Assembly: GCA_964588995.1 (NCBI GenBank)
Contig: CAZPQM010000007.1
Span: 43,948-107,947 of the forward strand
Length of the DNA stretch: 64,000 nt
From: CAZPQM01 sp964588995
Lineage (GTDB): Bacteria > Pseudomonadota > Alphaproteobacteria > Rickettsiales > UBA8987
Direction: 5' to 3'
Shown: positions 42,073 to 50,978 of the stretch, piece after piece
Layout: each line of letters starts with the position of its first letter
Position numbering within the stretch: position 1 is the first letter of the stretch
Translations under genes and position numbers: made by a program
The notes under the pieces: generated by a model
The model's input: only the letters and a program-made list of their open reading frames with translations
Told to the model about the DNA's origin: nothing
Database searches by the model: none

Positions 42073-42603
42073 ATGACGATACAAAACTTAAAATCACAAC
42101 TTGGCGATTATGCTAAGGATATAAAACTGAATCTCGGCTCCGTCATTTCGGAAGAAGGGGCGCCGGGGTTAAACGAAACGCAGATATTCGCAACCGCCCT
42201 CGCCTCCGCCTATGCGACCCAGCATGCGGATGTTATCAGCGCGTTTGAAGCCGAAGCGGAAGATAAGCTCTCGCCGGATGACATTAAAGCCGCCAAAGCC
42301 GCAGCAACCATCATGGCGATGAATAACATTTATTACCGCTTTGTCCATCTGGTGAGCGATAAGGATTATGCCACGTTGTCCGCGAACCTCCGTATGCAGG
42401 CAATCGGTAACCCTGGGGTAGAGAAAGTTGATTTTGAGCTTTATTCGCTTGCCGTATCTGCTATCAACGGGTGTGGCATGTGTATCGATGCGCATGTGCA
42501 GCAGTTGCAAAAAGCCGGGCTGGACCGGGCGGCGATTCAATCCGCTATCCGTATCGCTTCGGTGGTTCATGCCGCTGCACAAGCCCTGATTATTGGGAAT
42601 TAG
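42073..42603 (+). CDS. ahpD: Alkyl hydroperoxide reductase AhpD
   Basis: AhpD regenerates AhpC through a CxxC thiol pair. The 176-aa protein shows the active site NGCGMCIDAHVQQLQKAGL near residue 135 and the long helical N-terminal half of full-length AhpD (LGSVISEEGAPGLNETQIF). AAGGAG stands before the ATG. It is second in the ahpC-ahpD-katG-dps cluster. Confidence 0.95.
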   Translation: MTIQNLKSQLGDYAKDIKLNLGSVISEEGAPGLNETQIFATALASAYATQHADVISAFEAEAEDKLSPDDIKAAKAAATIMAMNNIYYRFVHLVSDKDYATLSANLRMQAIGNPGVEKVDFELYSLAVSAINGCGMCIDAHVQQLQKAGLDRAAIQSAIRIASVVHAAAQALIIGN

Positions 42604-42646
42604 GATTAGCGACACATGCGCCGTATCATAAAAACGGAGGCAGGAT

Positions 42647-44917
42647 ATGAGAATACAACGTTTGTTAGTCAGCACCACCTTGACGAGTATATTGGCTTTA
42701 GCTCCCTTGAGCGCTATGAGTGAAGTGGCCAAAACCCAAACCAGTGAGCAGATGGGCACCGAAAGCGCCAAAGTCATCGGCATGGGGCAAGCCAAAAGCA
42801 ACCAGTTCTGGTGGCCTGATCAGCTCGACCTGTCTCCGCTTCGTGACCACGACAAAAGGTCCAATCCGTACGGCGCGGATTTTGACTATGCCGCTGAATT
42901 TGAGAAGCTGGATCTCAAAGCGGTCAAGAAGGATATTGGTGCCGTACTCACCAGCTCGCAGGACTGGTGGCCTGCCGACTGGGGCAATTATGGCCCGTTT
43001 TTTATCCGGATGGCATGGCATAGTACCGGCACCTATCGCACGCTCGATGGTCGTGGCGGTGGCGATGGCGGGCAGATGCGCTTTGACCCGCTGAACAGCT
43101 GGCCGGATAATGCCAACCTGGATAAAGCGCGCCGCCTACTCTGGCCCGTTAAACAGAAGTATGGCCGCGCGCCATCCTGGGCTGATCTGATGATCCTCAC
43201 CGGGAATGTTGCGCTTGAGAATATGGGCTTTGAAACCTATGGCTTCGCCGGTGGCCGCACGGATGACTGGGAGCCCGATCTGGTTTACTGGGGTCCGGAA
43301 GTGCAGATGATGGCGAGCGACCGCGAGGAGAAGGATGGCACGCTGCAACGTCCCCTCGGCGCTACCCATATGGGGCTGATCTACGTCAACCCGGAAGGCC
43401 CGAAAGGTAAACCGGATCCGCTTGGATCAGCGAAGAATATTCGCACCGCCTTCGCGCGAATGGCGATGAATGACGAGGAGACCGTAGCCCTGATCGCCGG
43501 GGGTCATACGTTCGGCAAGATGCACGGCGCCTATAAGCCGCAGGATTGCGTCGAGGCCGAACCTGCCGCTGCGCCCATTGAACAACAAGGCTTTGGCTGG
43601 AAGAATAAGTGCGGCAAAGGCCATTCGGAAGATACTGTAACCAGTGGAATCGAAGGTGCATGGACGCAGGCGCCTACCCAGTGGACCACGCTTTATCTGG
43701 AAAATCTGCTGAATAATGAATGGGAAGTCACCAAAGGCCCCGGAGGCGCATATCAATGGATGCCGAAAGGTGAGGCGTTGCAGCAATCCGTACCCGATGC
43801 CCATGTGGAGGGTAAGTATAATGCGCCGGTGATGACAACGGCGGATATGGCCGTCAAGAAAGACCCGGCCTACCGCGAAATCGCTGAGCGGTTTTTAGCC
43901 AATCCGGATGAGTACCAACAGGCGTTTGCCAAAGCGTGGTATAAGTTAACGCATCGTGATATGGGGCCAAAGAGCCGCTATCTTGGTGATGAAGTGCCCA
44001 AAGGCGACCTGCTATGGCAGCACCCCATTCCGGAAGTTGACTATAAACTGATCAATACCAGAGAAATAAACCAGCTTAAAAAGGCGATATTAAACTCCGG
44101 TTTAACCATACCTGAGTTGGTGAGAACGGCATGGGCATCCGCCTCGACCTATCGCGGCTCCGATATGCGCGGTGGTGCTAACGGCGCTCGTATTGCGCTC
44201 GAGCCTCAGACCGGCTGGGAGGTGAATAACCCGGAGGAGTTGGAAAAAGTAGTGGCCAAGCTAAAAGAAGTCCAAAAAACCTTCAATGAGGATTTGCCGA
44301 AAGGTAAGAAAGTGTCGCTCGCCGATATCATCGTGCTTGGCGGTGCCGCAGCGATCGAGCAGGCCGCTAAGGATGCCGGAATGAAAGTCTCCGTTCCGTT
44401 TACACCGGGGCGCAACGATGCGACGCAGGCCTTAACCGATGTCGAATCCTTTGCATTGCTGGAGCCGGTCGCCGATGGCTTCCGTAACTACTATGATGCG
44501 GAGCGGAGCTATCATTCACCCACCGTAGCGCTTGTCGATAAAGCCGACCTGCTGAGGCTTACCGTGCCTGAAATGACGGTACTGGTCGGCGGCATGCGCG
44601 CACTTAACGCAAATGCCAATGGTGAAAAGCATGGTGTATTCACCGAACAGCCCGGGCGCTTAAGCAATGATTTTTTTGTCAATTTGCTCGATATGTCCAC
44701 CAAATGGGAGCAGTCGGACAAGGCAGGGATTTATGAAGGGCGCGATCGCCAAACCGGCGAGCTGAAATATACCGCCACTCCGGTTGACCTGATTTTCGGC
44801 TCCAATTCGGAATTACGAGCCGTAGCAGAGGTGTACGCCATGAATGATGCAAAAGAAAAGTTTGTAGAGGATTTTATCAAAGCATGGACTAAGGTAATGA
44901 ATCTGGACCGCTCATAA
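42647..44917 (+). CDS. katG: Catalase-peroxidase with signal peptide
   Basis: KatG degrades hydrogen peroxide with a haem b cofactor. The 756-aa product has the distal haem site FIRMAWHSTGTYRTLDGRGG and the proximal ALIAGGHTFGKMHG. DWWPADWGNY and GLIYVNPEGP carry the Trp and Tyr of the Trp-Tyr-Met adduct. The second, inactive peroxidase-like domain is complete. The N-terminus is a plain Sec signal peptide (RLLVSTTLTSILALAPLSAM). Periplasmic export would be unusual outside KatP-type enzymes. GGAGG precedes the start. Confidence 0.95.
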   Translation: MRIQRLLVSTTLTSILALAPLSAMSEVAKTQTSEQMGTESAKVIGMGQAKSNQFWWPDQLDLSPLRDHDKRSNPYGADFDYAAEFEKLDLKAVKKDIGAVLTSSQDWWPADWGNYGPFFIRMAWHSTGTYRTLDGRGGGDGGQMRFDPLNSWPDNANLDKARRLLWPVKQKYGRAPSWADLMILTGNVALENMGFETYGFAGGRTDDWEPDLVYWGPEVQMMASDREEKDGTLQRPLGATHMGLIYVNPEGPKGKPDPLGSAKNIRTAFARMAMNDEETVALIAGGHTFGKMHGAYKPQDCVEAEPAAAPIEQQGFGWKNKCGKGHSEDTVTSGIEGAWTQAPTQWTTLYLENLLNNEWEVTKGPGGAYQWMPKGEALQQSVPDAHVEGKYNAPVMTTADMAVKKDPAYREIAERFLANPDEYQQAFAKAWYKLTHRDMGPKSRYLGDEVPKGDLLWQHPIPEVDYKLINTREINQLKKAILNSGLTIPELVRTAWASASTYRGSDMRGGANGARIALEPQTGWEVNNPEELEKVVAKLKEVQKTFNEDLPKGKKVSLADIIVLGGAAAIEQAAKDAGMKVSVPFTPGRNDATQALTDVESFALLEPVADGFRNYYDAERSYHSPTVALVDKADLLRLTVPEMTVLVGGMRALNANANGEKHGVFTEQPGRLSNDFFVNLLDMSTKWEQSDKAGIYEGRDRQTGELKYTATPVDLIFGSNSELRAVAEVYAMNDAKEKFVEDFIKAWTKVMNLDRS

Positions 44918-44970
44918 CAACGTAACGCAATCAGAAGTCATACGAATGTATAATCAGAAAGGATTTAATT

Positions 44971-45447
44971 ATGTCACAAGCCAATAATGTAGAAACGCTG
45001 GATTCGGCGCAAAGTAAAACGGTTGAGGCACTAAAAAATGTCCTTGCCGATAGCTATGCGCTTTATGTCAAAACACAGAATTATCATTGGAATGTCACTG
45101 GGCCGCAATTTCATTCACTGCATGTCATGTTTGAAGAGCAATATACGGATCTCTTTGCGGCTATCGACGAGATTGCAGAGCGCATCCGCGCGCTCGGCGC
45201 TAAGGTTCCAGCTAGCCTGACCGTCTTCAGTGATGATAAATCGATCCAGTCCGGCAGCGAGAATGATAGCGCCCAAACCATGGTAAAACATCTTGCGGAA
45301 GATCAGCATACCGTGGTCGGTACGCTTCAGAAAGCACTTACCGCAGCTGAAGCTGCTAACGATGATGCAACCGCTGATATGATAATTGAGCGGATTACGG
45401 TACATCAGAAAAATGCGTGGATGCTGAACAGTACGCTGGGAAACTGA
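44971..45447 (+). CDS. dps: Dps family ferritin-like DNA-protection protein
   Basis: Dps stores iron using hydrogen peroxide and protects DNA during oxidative stress. The 158-aa protein shows the ferroxidase-site motifs KTQNYHWNVTGPQFHSLH and FEEQYTDLFAAIDEIAERIR. The length is standard. It is the last gene of the peroxide cluster, 53 bp after katG, with AAAGGA before the ATG. Confidence 0.95.
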   Translation: MSQANNVETLDSAQSKTVEALKNVLADSYALYVKTQNYHWNVTGPQFHSLHVMFEEQYTDLFAAIDEIAERIRALGAKVPASLTVFSDDKSIQSGSENDSAQTMVKHLAEDQHTVVGTLQKALTAAEAANDDATADMIIERITVHQKNAWMLNSTLGN

Positions 45448-45481
45448 GTTTCAGTTTTCCCCGCCCGATGCTGAAGAACGT

Positions 45482-46522
45482 TTAGACCTGATTTAACAGC
45501 CAGCCGAGCGTAACAATTTGCGGCACCGTAACCAAAGGCAGAAAGAGCGCGATTTTCCACGAGCCGGTGCGCTCGCGTAACCCCATGATTTCCGTATAAT
45601 CGGTAGAAACACCGGTCATTAGAAAGGCAAATCCATTGCCCGGCGCCCCTGCCCGGTTGATAATATCAGCGGCTATCGGTGTAGCGCCCTCGGAACAGAC
45701 TTCCAGTATCGTTGCAAAAATAAGCGTAGCTCCCAGTCCGGCCAGTGTCGCACCGAACAGCGTTTCAAACGTATCCATGGGTACAAAGGCCCGAATCAGG
45801 GAGGCAAGCACAATCCCGAACAAAATCCAACGCAGAATCATGCGTGATTCAGAAGCGCCTTCTCTTACCATATAGAGCAGGGAATCCTTTCGGAAATGCT
45901 TCGCCTGAAAAGCATCCTTAAATCGGTAGTCCTCCGCCTGCTCCTCTTCGGTCAGGCTATAGGTGTTCTCCGGCAATATACCCCGCCGCACTAAAGCGTC
46001 AAACATAAAGCCGGAAACAATGGCAATCAGCGCGGACAGCACAATGAAGACCAGCGTCAGCGGTAATCCGATCAGCGAAATGAGGATAAAGGTCAGCGTC
46101 AGCGAGTTCCAGGGGCTTGCAATTAAAAAGGCCATAACCTGCCCCAGACTTGCTCCGCGTTCATAAAGCTTCATTCCGACCAGCAAAATGCCATGAGAAC
46201 ATAAGTCCAAAAGCAAACCACCGGCGGTTGCGCGTAGCACGCCGGTTTTCGTACCGCCCTTACCAATGATTTTCATCACGTAGCTTTTAGGCACTTTACT
46301 CAGTACGCCGACAAAAAAGATGCCAAGCAATATACCCCACCACATACGATGTGCGAGCTCCTTTACCGAGGCGGTGAATGTATCCAGATATTCAAACCCC
46401 GTATCAGGCTGAAACTGTGCTAGTGCATAGGCGATGATAATCACCGAACTCGAAACGATCAGCAGGTAATCACGCCTCCGATTAGAACTACAACCGGGCG
46501 ATTCGGAATGGCAATTCGACAT
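45482..46522 (-). CDS. Permease of the DUF318 / SO_0444-type Cu/Zn efflux family
   Basis: The 346-aa membrane protein has about eight to nine spans. It contains the conserved GGLLLDLCSHGILLVGMKLYE and AFLIASPWNSLTLTF in the first repeat and EVCSEGATPIAADIINRAG in the second. The N-terminus is Cys/His-bearing (MSNCHSESPGCSSNRRR), fitting soft-metal handling. Related permeases export copper, zinc or arsenicals, so the substrate is not certain. It converges on dps with a 34-bp gap. Confidence 0.82.
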   Translation of the reverse strand: MSNCHSESPGCSSNRRRDYLLIVSSSVIIIAYALAQFQPDTGFEYLDTFTASVKELAHRMWWGILLGIFFVGVLSKVPKSYVMKIIGKGGTKTGVLRATAGGLLLDLCSHGILLVGMKLYERGASLGQVMAFLIASPWNSLTLTFILISLIGLPLTLVFIVLSALIAIVSGFMFDALVRRGILPENTYSLTEEEQAEDYRFKDAFQAKHFRKDSLLYMVREGASESRMILRWILFGIVLASLIRAFVPMDTFETLFGATLAGLGATLIFATILEVCSEGATPIAADIINRAGAPGNGFAFLMTGVSTDYTEIMGLRERTGSWKIALFLPLVTVPQIVTLGWLLNQV

Positions 46523-46566
46523 ACGCCATACTAACCACAGGCAGCAGGGAATTTACATCATTTTCT

Positions 46567-46730
46567 TAGACACTGTTATCTAATTCTGAAATATTTTGTT
46601 GCTAGCCTAAATCGTTGATTCGCAAGACAAAGCGTGCAGTTAATAGTGGTTCTATTGGCAAGCGCTTTAACGCTGCGAGCAGCGATTTAGGCTAGCAACA
46701 AAATATTTCAGAATTAGCTAACAGTGTCTA
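46567..46730. repeat. 164-bp palindromic MITE-like element
   Basis: Inverted repeats of 48 bp (46567-46614 and 46683-46730) match with a single mismatch and enclose 68 bp that itself partly pairs. Both ends read TAGACACTG/CAGTGTCTA, so a TA at each edge could be the target duplication typical of Tc1/mariner-IS630-type MITEs. No ORF is inside. It lies between the permease and the SDR gene and overlaps the latter's last codons. Confidence 0.8.
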
Positions 46731-47464
46731 GTGAGCCAGAAATATAAAGGATAGGGTAAAAAGCGCAGGAGTTTCATGAAGAAAGTAAAGCGTTTGGGAA
46801 AATGAATCTCGAAGCGATTACCTTTCAGCCCTTTAACGATATAATCAGCCGCTTTTTCCGGCGTAATACGCGCCGGCATCTTGAAATCGTTTTTATCGGT
46901 CAGTCGGGTTTTCACAAAACCCGGTGAAATCAGCCGTACCTCAATACCGGTATCGGCGTAATCAATGCGCATTTCCTCCGCAAGGTAATTAAGCGCCGCT
47001 TTGCTCATGCCATACCCGGCGGCTTTGGGTAAACCGATATACCCCGCTACACTACCGGTGATGATCACTGCTCCCTGATTATGATCCCGAAAATGCGGCA
47101 TAATACTATCAATCACCCGCAGGCAGCCATTGACGTTAATATCCATGAAGGTTTCAACCTTCTCCAGTTCCATCTCTTTGGTACTCATCGGGTCATACGC
47201 ACCGGCAAGATAGACCATCGCGTCGATATGATCCCACTGTTTGAAGATATGGTCGCGCGCTTTCGCAATGGTTTTCGGGTCGGTCACGTCCAACGGAACC
47301 GGCAGACACGCCTCACCGATATCCTCTGCCATTGCATTCAAGTCGTCCTCGCTGCGTGCGCTGATCGCGACTTTCGTGCCTTCTTCTGCTAATCGGTATG
47401 CAAGCGCCTTACCAATCCCCGCGCTTGCACCGACCAGCCAGAAGATCTTTCCTTCGATTTGCAT
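46718..47464 (-). CDS. Short-chain dehydrogenase/reductase
   Basis: This is an NAD(P)-dependent oxidoreductase of about 248 aa with the Rossmann motif LVGASAGIGKALAYRLAEEG and catalytic YGMSKAALN. VISPGF-type RLISPGFVKTRL and a hydrophobic C-terminus (LLRFLPYPLYFWLT) follow. The last three codons and the stop come from the inserted palindromic element. The start at ATG 47464 follows the DUF3833 stop by 4 bp. It is the last gene of the eight-gene lipid operon. Confidence 0.9.
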   Translation of the reverse strand: MQIEGKIFWLVGASAGIGKALAYRLAEEGTKVAISARSEDDLNAMAEDIGEACLPVPLDVTDPKTIAKARDHIFKQWDHIDAMVYLAGAYDPMSTKEMELEKVETFMDINVNGCLRVIDSIMPHFRDHNQGAVIITGSVAGYIGLPKAAGYGMSKAALNYLAEEMRIDYADTGIEVRLISPGFVKTRLTDKNDFKMPARITPEKAADYIVKGLKGNRFEIHFPKRFTFFMKLLRFLPYPLYFWLTRHC

Positions 47465-47468
47465 TCTG

Positions 47469-47990
47469 CTATTCCTTTTCAAACGCGATCAGCACCTCAC
47501 CCACTTTCACGCCGAATTTGCTCATAATCGTATGGTTGATAAGCGTTTTTTCATCAATCAGGTGCATCCAGTCATCCATATGCAAGTCAATGGTGCCATC
47601 GCCCCGTTCGGCTCGCAGCACATATTGCATGTTCAGGCTATTGCCAAACTGCGCACCGCGTGCCTCGCCGATCACATCATCTGCTTGACCGGTGAAATAA
47701 TGGTAATTCTCAAACGTAATGGTCCAGACGCGTCGATCTGTAGTGCCGTCATTAAACGTAAAATGTTCATCAAGCGTACCGACATCGCCGTCCCAGCTGG
47801 CATCGATATCGACTACGAAGGAACTGGTCACTTCGCCGGTAAAATCCTTAATGATACCTTTAGCCGTAAGCTGCCCGTTCATATAACTTCGAATGTCGAG
47901 CGTGGGCGTTTCACCGGCATAGTCCTCAATCTGCGGAGAGCTACAGGCCGGTAAAAGGTATAACAATGTCAGTGCAAATAATCGTTTCAT
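47469..47990 (-). CDS. DUF3833 family lipoprotein
   Basis: The 173-aa product has a lipoprotein signal (LLYLLPACSS, Cys near residue 16). The DUF3833 body shows GQLTAKGIIKDFTGEVTSSF and WTITFENYHYFTGQADDVIG, then GNSLNMQYVL. DUF3833 proteins recur beside cyclopropane-fatty-acid-synthase-like genes. The molecular role is unknown, with lipid binding possible from the calycin-like beta pattern. Confidence 0.88.
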   Translation of the reverse strand: MKRLFALTLLYLLPACSSPQIEDYAGETPTLDIRSYMNGQLTAKGIIKDFTGEVTSSFVVDIDASWDGDVGTLDEHFTFNDGTTDRRVWTITFENYHYFTGQADDVIGEARGAQFGNSLNMQYVLRAERGDGTIDLHMDDWMHLIDEKTLINHTIMSKFGVKVGEVLIAFEKE

Positions 47991-48023
47991 CGTTTTCCCC
48001 TTCGCATAGCTGCTATATAAGTT

Positions 48024-49295
48024 TCAAGTCGTTTTTTGATTTTTATCAATAGGGCTCATCCACAATACGATAATCGCGAGAATTTTTAGCCCGCAGGGAA
48101 TCAGTGCATAGGCAAATGAGAGCGCGGTCAATTCCGTGTCCGTATGCGCATCGCTTTTGGGGTCGTAGCCAATCGCATCAAGCAGCGGCAATACGAGACC
48201 AGCAGCCACCGCGAGGTTGAATTTATAGACGAGATTCCACGCACCAAATCCGGCCGCGCTATGCTCCAGCTGCTTGCGTAGCTGATCGGCATAGAGCGAG
48301 GGCAGTAATGACAGATCGGCTCCGATCGCAAACCCTGAAGCGATTGAAACCAGAAGGAACGGGATGAGATCCCCCTCCCCTAAAAAGAAGGCCCAGAAGA
48401 ACACGACAATCGCGAGCGGCATTGCAATGTAAAGCGCCTGCCGCTTTGAGGTTTTGTGCGAGTACCATAACCAGAATGGCAGGCTCGCCGCCGCCGATAC
48501 AAAGAAAACCACCAGTAGGCCACCCGTCCATTCCGGCGCTTTGATGACGTCCTCAACAAAGAACAGGAATAAGGTCGACGTAATCGCGGTCGGCACCGTA
48601 TTGAAGAAAAACAGCAGCAATATCCAGCGCACATTCGGCTTGCTGTAAATGGTTTTCATCCGCTCCCAGATATTGCCACCCGCTTGTTTCGTGTCGGCCT
48701 TAACCGATAAAGTCGGAATCGCGCACAGCACCAGCACGACGGCGAAAATCACGCCGAAAGCAATATAGGAAGCCCGGCCCTCCATAAAGCTCTGCAGAAT
48801 TTGCGGCAACGAAGCGGCGAGCAGCACACCAACCAGCATCGTGCCTTCCCGATATGCGGCAACCCGGCTATGCTGATGGTACTGCTCGGTCAGGCCTACG
48901 CCTTGCGCGTAGTAATTGATCGCAAGGATACTGTATGCGGTATAGACCACGATCAGTGACACCACCAGCCAGCTGGTAGCTCCGAATTGATCCAGATGCT
49001 CCGGCGGAGCAAACAGCATGATATAGCCCGCCGCCAGAAACGGTACCGCACACCACATGATGATTTTCCGCTTATGGATATAGTGATCGGACAGCAGGCC
49101 GATGAGCGGATCCTGCACCGTATCGATCAGCCGTGTGAGTAGCAGCACAGTGCCGAGATAGGTCAGGCTTAGCGTCGTATATTCCGCATAGAATTTCGGC
49201 ACATACATATAAATCGGCAGAGTCGCAAATGCCATCGCAATCGCCAGCGGCGCATAAGCCAACAGCGTTCGCGTGGGGATGCGCTCAGCAGTCAT
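48024..49295 (-). CDS. MFS transporter, GPH-like (glycoside-pentoside-hexuronide type)
   Basis: The 423-aa protein has about twelve membrane segments and the GPH-type loop RLIDTVQDPLIGLLSDHYIHKRK in place of the usual MFS motif. GPH porters take up sugars with cations, but homologues in this cluster are not proven sugar transporters. Its start shares one base with the stop of the chalcone-isomerase-like gene (TAATG). Confidence 0.88.
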   Translation of the reverse strand: MTAERIPTRTLLAYAPLAIAMAFATLPIYMYVPKFYAEYTTLSLTYLGTVLLLTRLIDTVQDPLIGLLSDHYIHKRKIIMWCAVPFLAAGYIMLFAPPEHLDQFGATSWLVVSLIVVYTAYSILAINYYAQGVGLTEQYHQHSRVAAYREGTMLVGVLLAASLPQILQSFMEGRASYIAFGVIFAVVLVLCAIPTLSVKADTKQAGGNIWERMKTIYSKPNVRWILLLFFFNTVPTAITSTLFLFFVEDVIKAPEWTGGLLVVFFVSAAASLPFWLWYSHKTSKRQALYIAMPLAIVVFFWAFFLGEGDLIPFLLVSIASGFAIGADLSLLPSLYADQLRKQLEHSAAGFGAWNLVYKFNLAVAAGLVLPLLDAIGYDPKSDAHTDTELTALSFAYALIPCGLKILAIIVLWMSPIDKNQKTT

Positions 49296-49816
49296 TAATG
49301 CCCGCGCAAGATACGGCTAAGTTCAGGTCGAAGGCTGTTATCGGACAGCCAGATATTAAAGAACGGAACGGCAAAATCTTCCGCTTCAATCACGCCGGTT
49401 TTTTGCCCGTTATGATAGAATACAGTGCCGGTACCCGGTTTATATAGCGCGGTAATACGATCCCCCTCTTGCACATCGGGGAACACATTCTCCAGTTCAG
49501 GGCGGTAGGCTTCCAGCTTCTGATCCGGGATATTATCAATCCGCTGCATTTCCTCCAGCGTTTTATCGACCAATCCCTGCTCGGTAAAACTGCGGTGATA
49601 CAGATTGGATAGCGCATAGGGTTTCGATGTATCCCACTGGCCCGCATCCGACCAGAAGGTCGATGTGTAGACATCGAAAAAGAAAAATTCAAATTTCGCT
49701 TTGCCGACCGGTTGCTCTGCCTCGATCACCTGCTTGATTTCATCCGGCTTGTCAGCAAACGCAGGCGACATCATCATACTTACTACCAAACCAATTCCGA
49801 AAAACAGATTACGCAT
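49295..49816 (-). CDS. Chalcone-isomerase-like secreted protein
   Basis: The 173-aa product has a signal peptide (cleaved near AFA-DK). The fold matches the chalcone isomerase-like family (KAKFEFFFFDVYTSTFWSDA, with YKPGTGTVFYHNGQKTGVIE and FFNIWLSDNSLRPELSRIL). Bacterial members are not flavonoid enzymes, and periplasmic lipid or fatty-acid binding is the usual suggestion. It overlaps the Cfa-like gene by 8 bp. Confidence 0.88.
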   Translation of the reverse strand: MRNLFFGIGLVVSMMMSPAFADKPDEIKQVIEAEQPVGKAKFEFFFFDVYTSTFWSDAGQWDTSKPYALSNLYHRSFTEQGLVDKTLEEMQRIDNIPDQKLEAYRPELENVFPDVQEGDRITALYKPGTGTVFYHNGQKTGVIEAEDFAVPFFNIWLSDNSLRPELSRILRGH

Positions 49817-50978
49817 GAACCAGCTCCACCTGCACTACATCCGTTCGGCCAACCGCAAAGGAAGCAGCGCAAATACCGAGATAGTACCTCCAGTTACGAA
49901 TAAATTGTTCGTCATAACCCATTGAAAGTATTTTCTTTTCGCATTCATGAAAACGCATAGACCACTGCCTGAGCGTTTCGGCATAATCATGACCAAAATG
50001 GAAAACATCGCGCACTTTCAGCCCTACCCGTTCAGCTTCTTTACGAAAACGTTTGACTGAGGGAAGCATCCCACCCGGAAAGGTGTAGTGACGGATAAAA
50101 TCGCTCGATTTACGGTAATAATCGAACAGCGCGTCATCAATCGTAATCGTCTGAATCATAGCATGACCGGATTCTTTCAGGCTGCGTTTCAGTGTCTCAA
50201 AGTAGCTTTTCCAATAGCTTTCACCGACCGCTTCAAACATTTCGATCGACACAATGCCATTATACTTCCCTCGTTCATCGCGGTAATCCTGCAACGCAAT
50301 GTTGGCGCGGCCATTTAAACGCTGGCTGGCATATTCGTGCTGCGCCGGTGAAATCGTCAGCGCTTTCACGTTAAAATCGTGATATGCCGCCTCTTCTGCA
50401 AAACCGCCCCAGCCACAGCCGATTTCAAGCAGATTGTAGCCATCCTGCCCGGCTCGCGAGAGCATTCGCTGGTATTTCCGCTTCTGCGCTTTCTCAAGCG
50501 GTTCAGCATTCTGCTCAAAGATGGCGCTGGAATAGGTCATCGTATCATCCAGCCATAGCCGGTAAAACGCATTCCCCACATCGTAATGCGCCTCAATATT
50601 TTGCCGGCTGCCTTTTTTACTGTTCGCCCGCATGACGCGGTGCATAATCAGGTACAGCGCGCGGTAAAGACGCCCCTCTTTTTCATAACGCTCAAAGGTA
50701 TTCATATTCGATAGCAAGACCGTAAAAAGCCGCTCGATATTATCCGTATCCCATTTGCCGTCGATATAGCTTTCGCCCAGGCCGATATCTCCCCGGCGCA
50801 CCGTATCCTGTAAAAACTCCCAGTCATTGACTTTGAAATAAGCCTCGGCTCCGGGCGCATCCCCGCGATAGGTCTTGACTGTACCTTTTGGCGTTTCCAC
50901 ATGCAGTGTGCCGGATTCGAGCCGCTCCAACGTAGAAAACAATTCTTTTACAAGCCGTGCCGTTGATACGCTGATCAT
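49809..50978 (-). CDS. Cyclopropane-fatty-acyl-phospholipid synthase-like methyltransferase
   Basis: The 389-aa enzyme uses S-adenosylmethionine to methylate unsaturated phospholipid acyl chains. Visible motifs are the phospholipid-proximal IEAHYDVGNAFYRLWLDDTM, the SAM loop LLEIGCGWGGFAEEAAY and IVSIEMFEAVGESYWKSYF. The C-terminal FIRHYTFPGGMLPS follows. It overlaps DUF1365 by ATGA. In Rhodobacter a similar member works in furan fatty acid synthesis, so the product may be a methylated rather than a cyclopropane chain. Confidence 0.92.
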   Translation of the reverse strand: MISVSTARLVKELFSTLERLESGTLHVETPKGTVKTYRGDAPGAEAYFKVNDWEFLQDTVRRGDIGLGESYIDGKWDTDNIERLFTVLLSNMNTFERYEKEGRLYRALYLIMHRVMRANSKKGSRQNIEAHYDVGNAFYRLWLDDTMTYSSAIFEQNAEPLEKAQKRKYQRMLSRAGQDGYNLLEIGCGWGGFAEEAAYHDFNVKALTISPAQHEYASQRLNGRANIALQDYRDERGKYNGIVSIEMFEAVGESYWKSYFETLKRSLKESGHAMIQTITIDDALFDYYRKSSDFIRHYTFPGGMLPSVKRFRKEAERVGLKVRDVFHFGHDYAETLRQWSMRFHECEKKILSMGYDEQFIRNWRYYLGICAASFAVGRTDVVQVELVHA

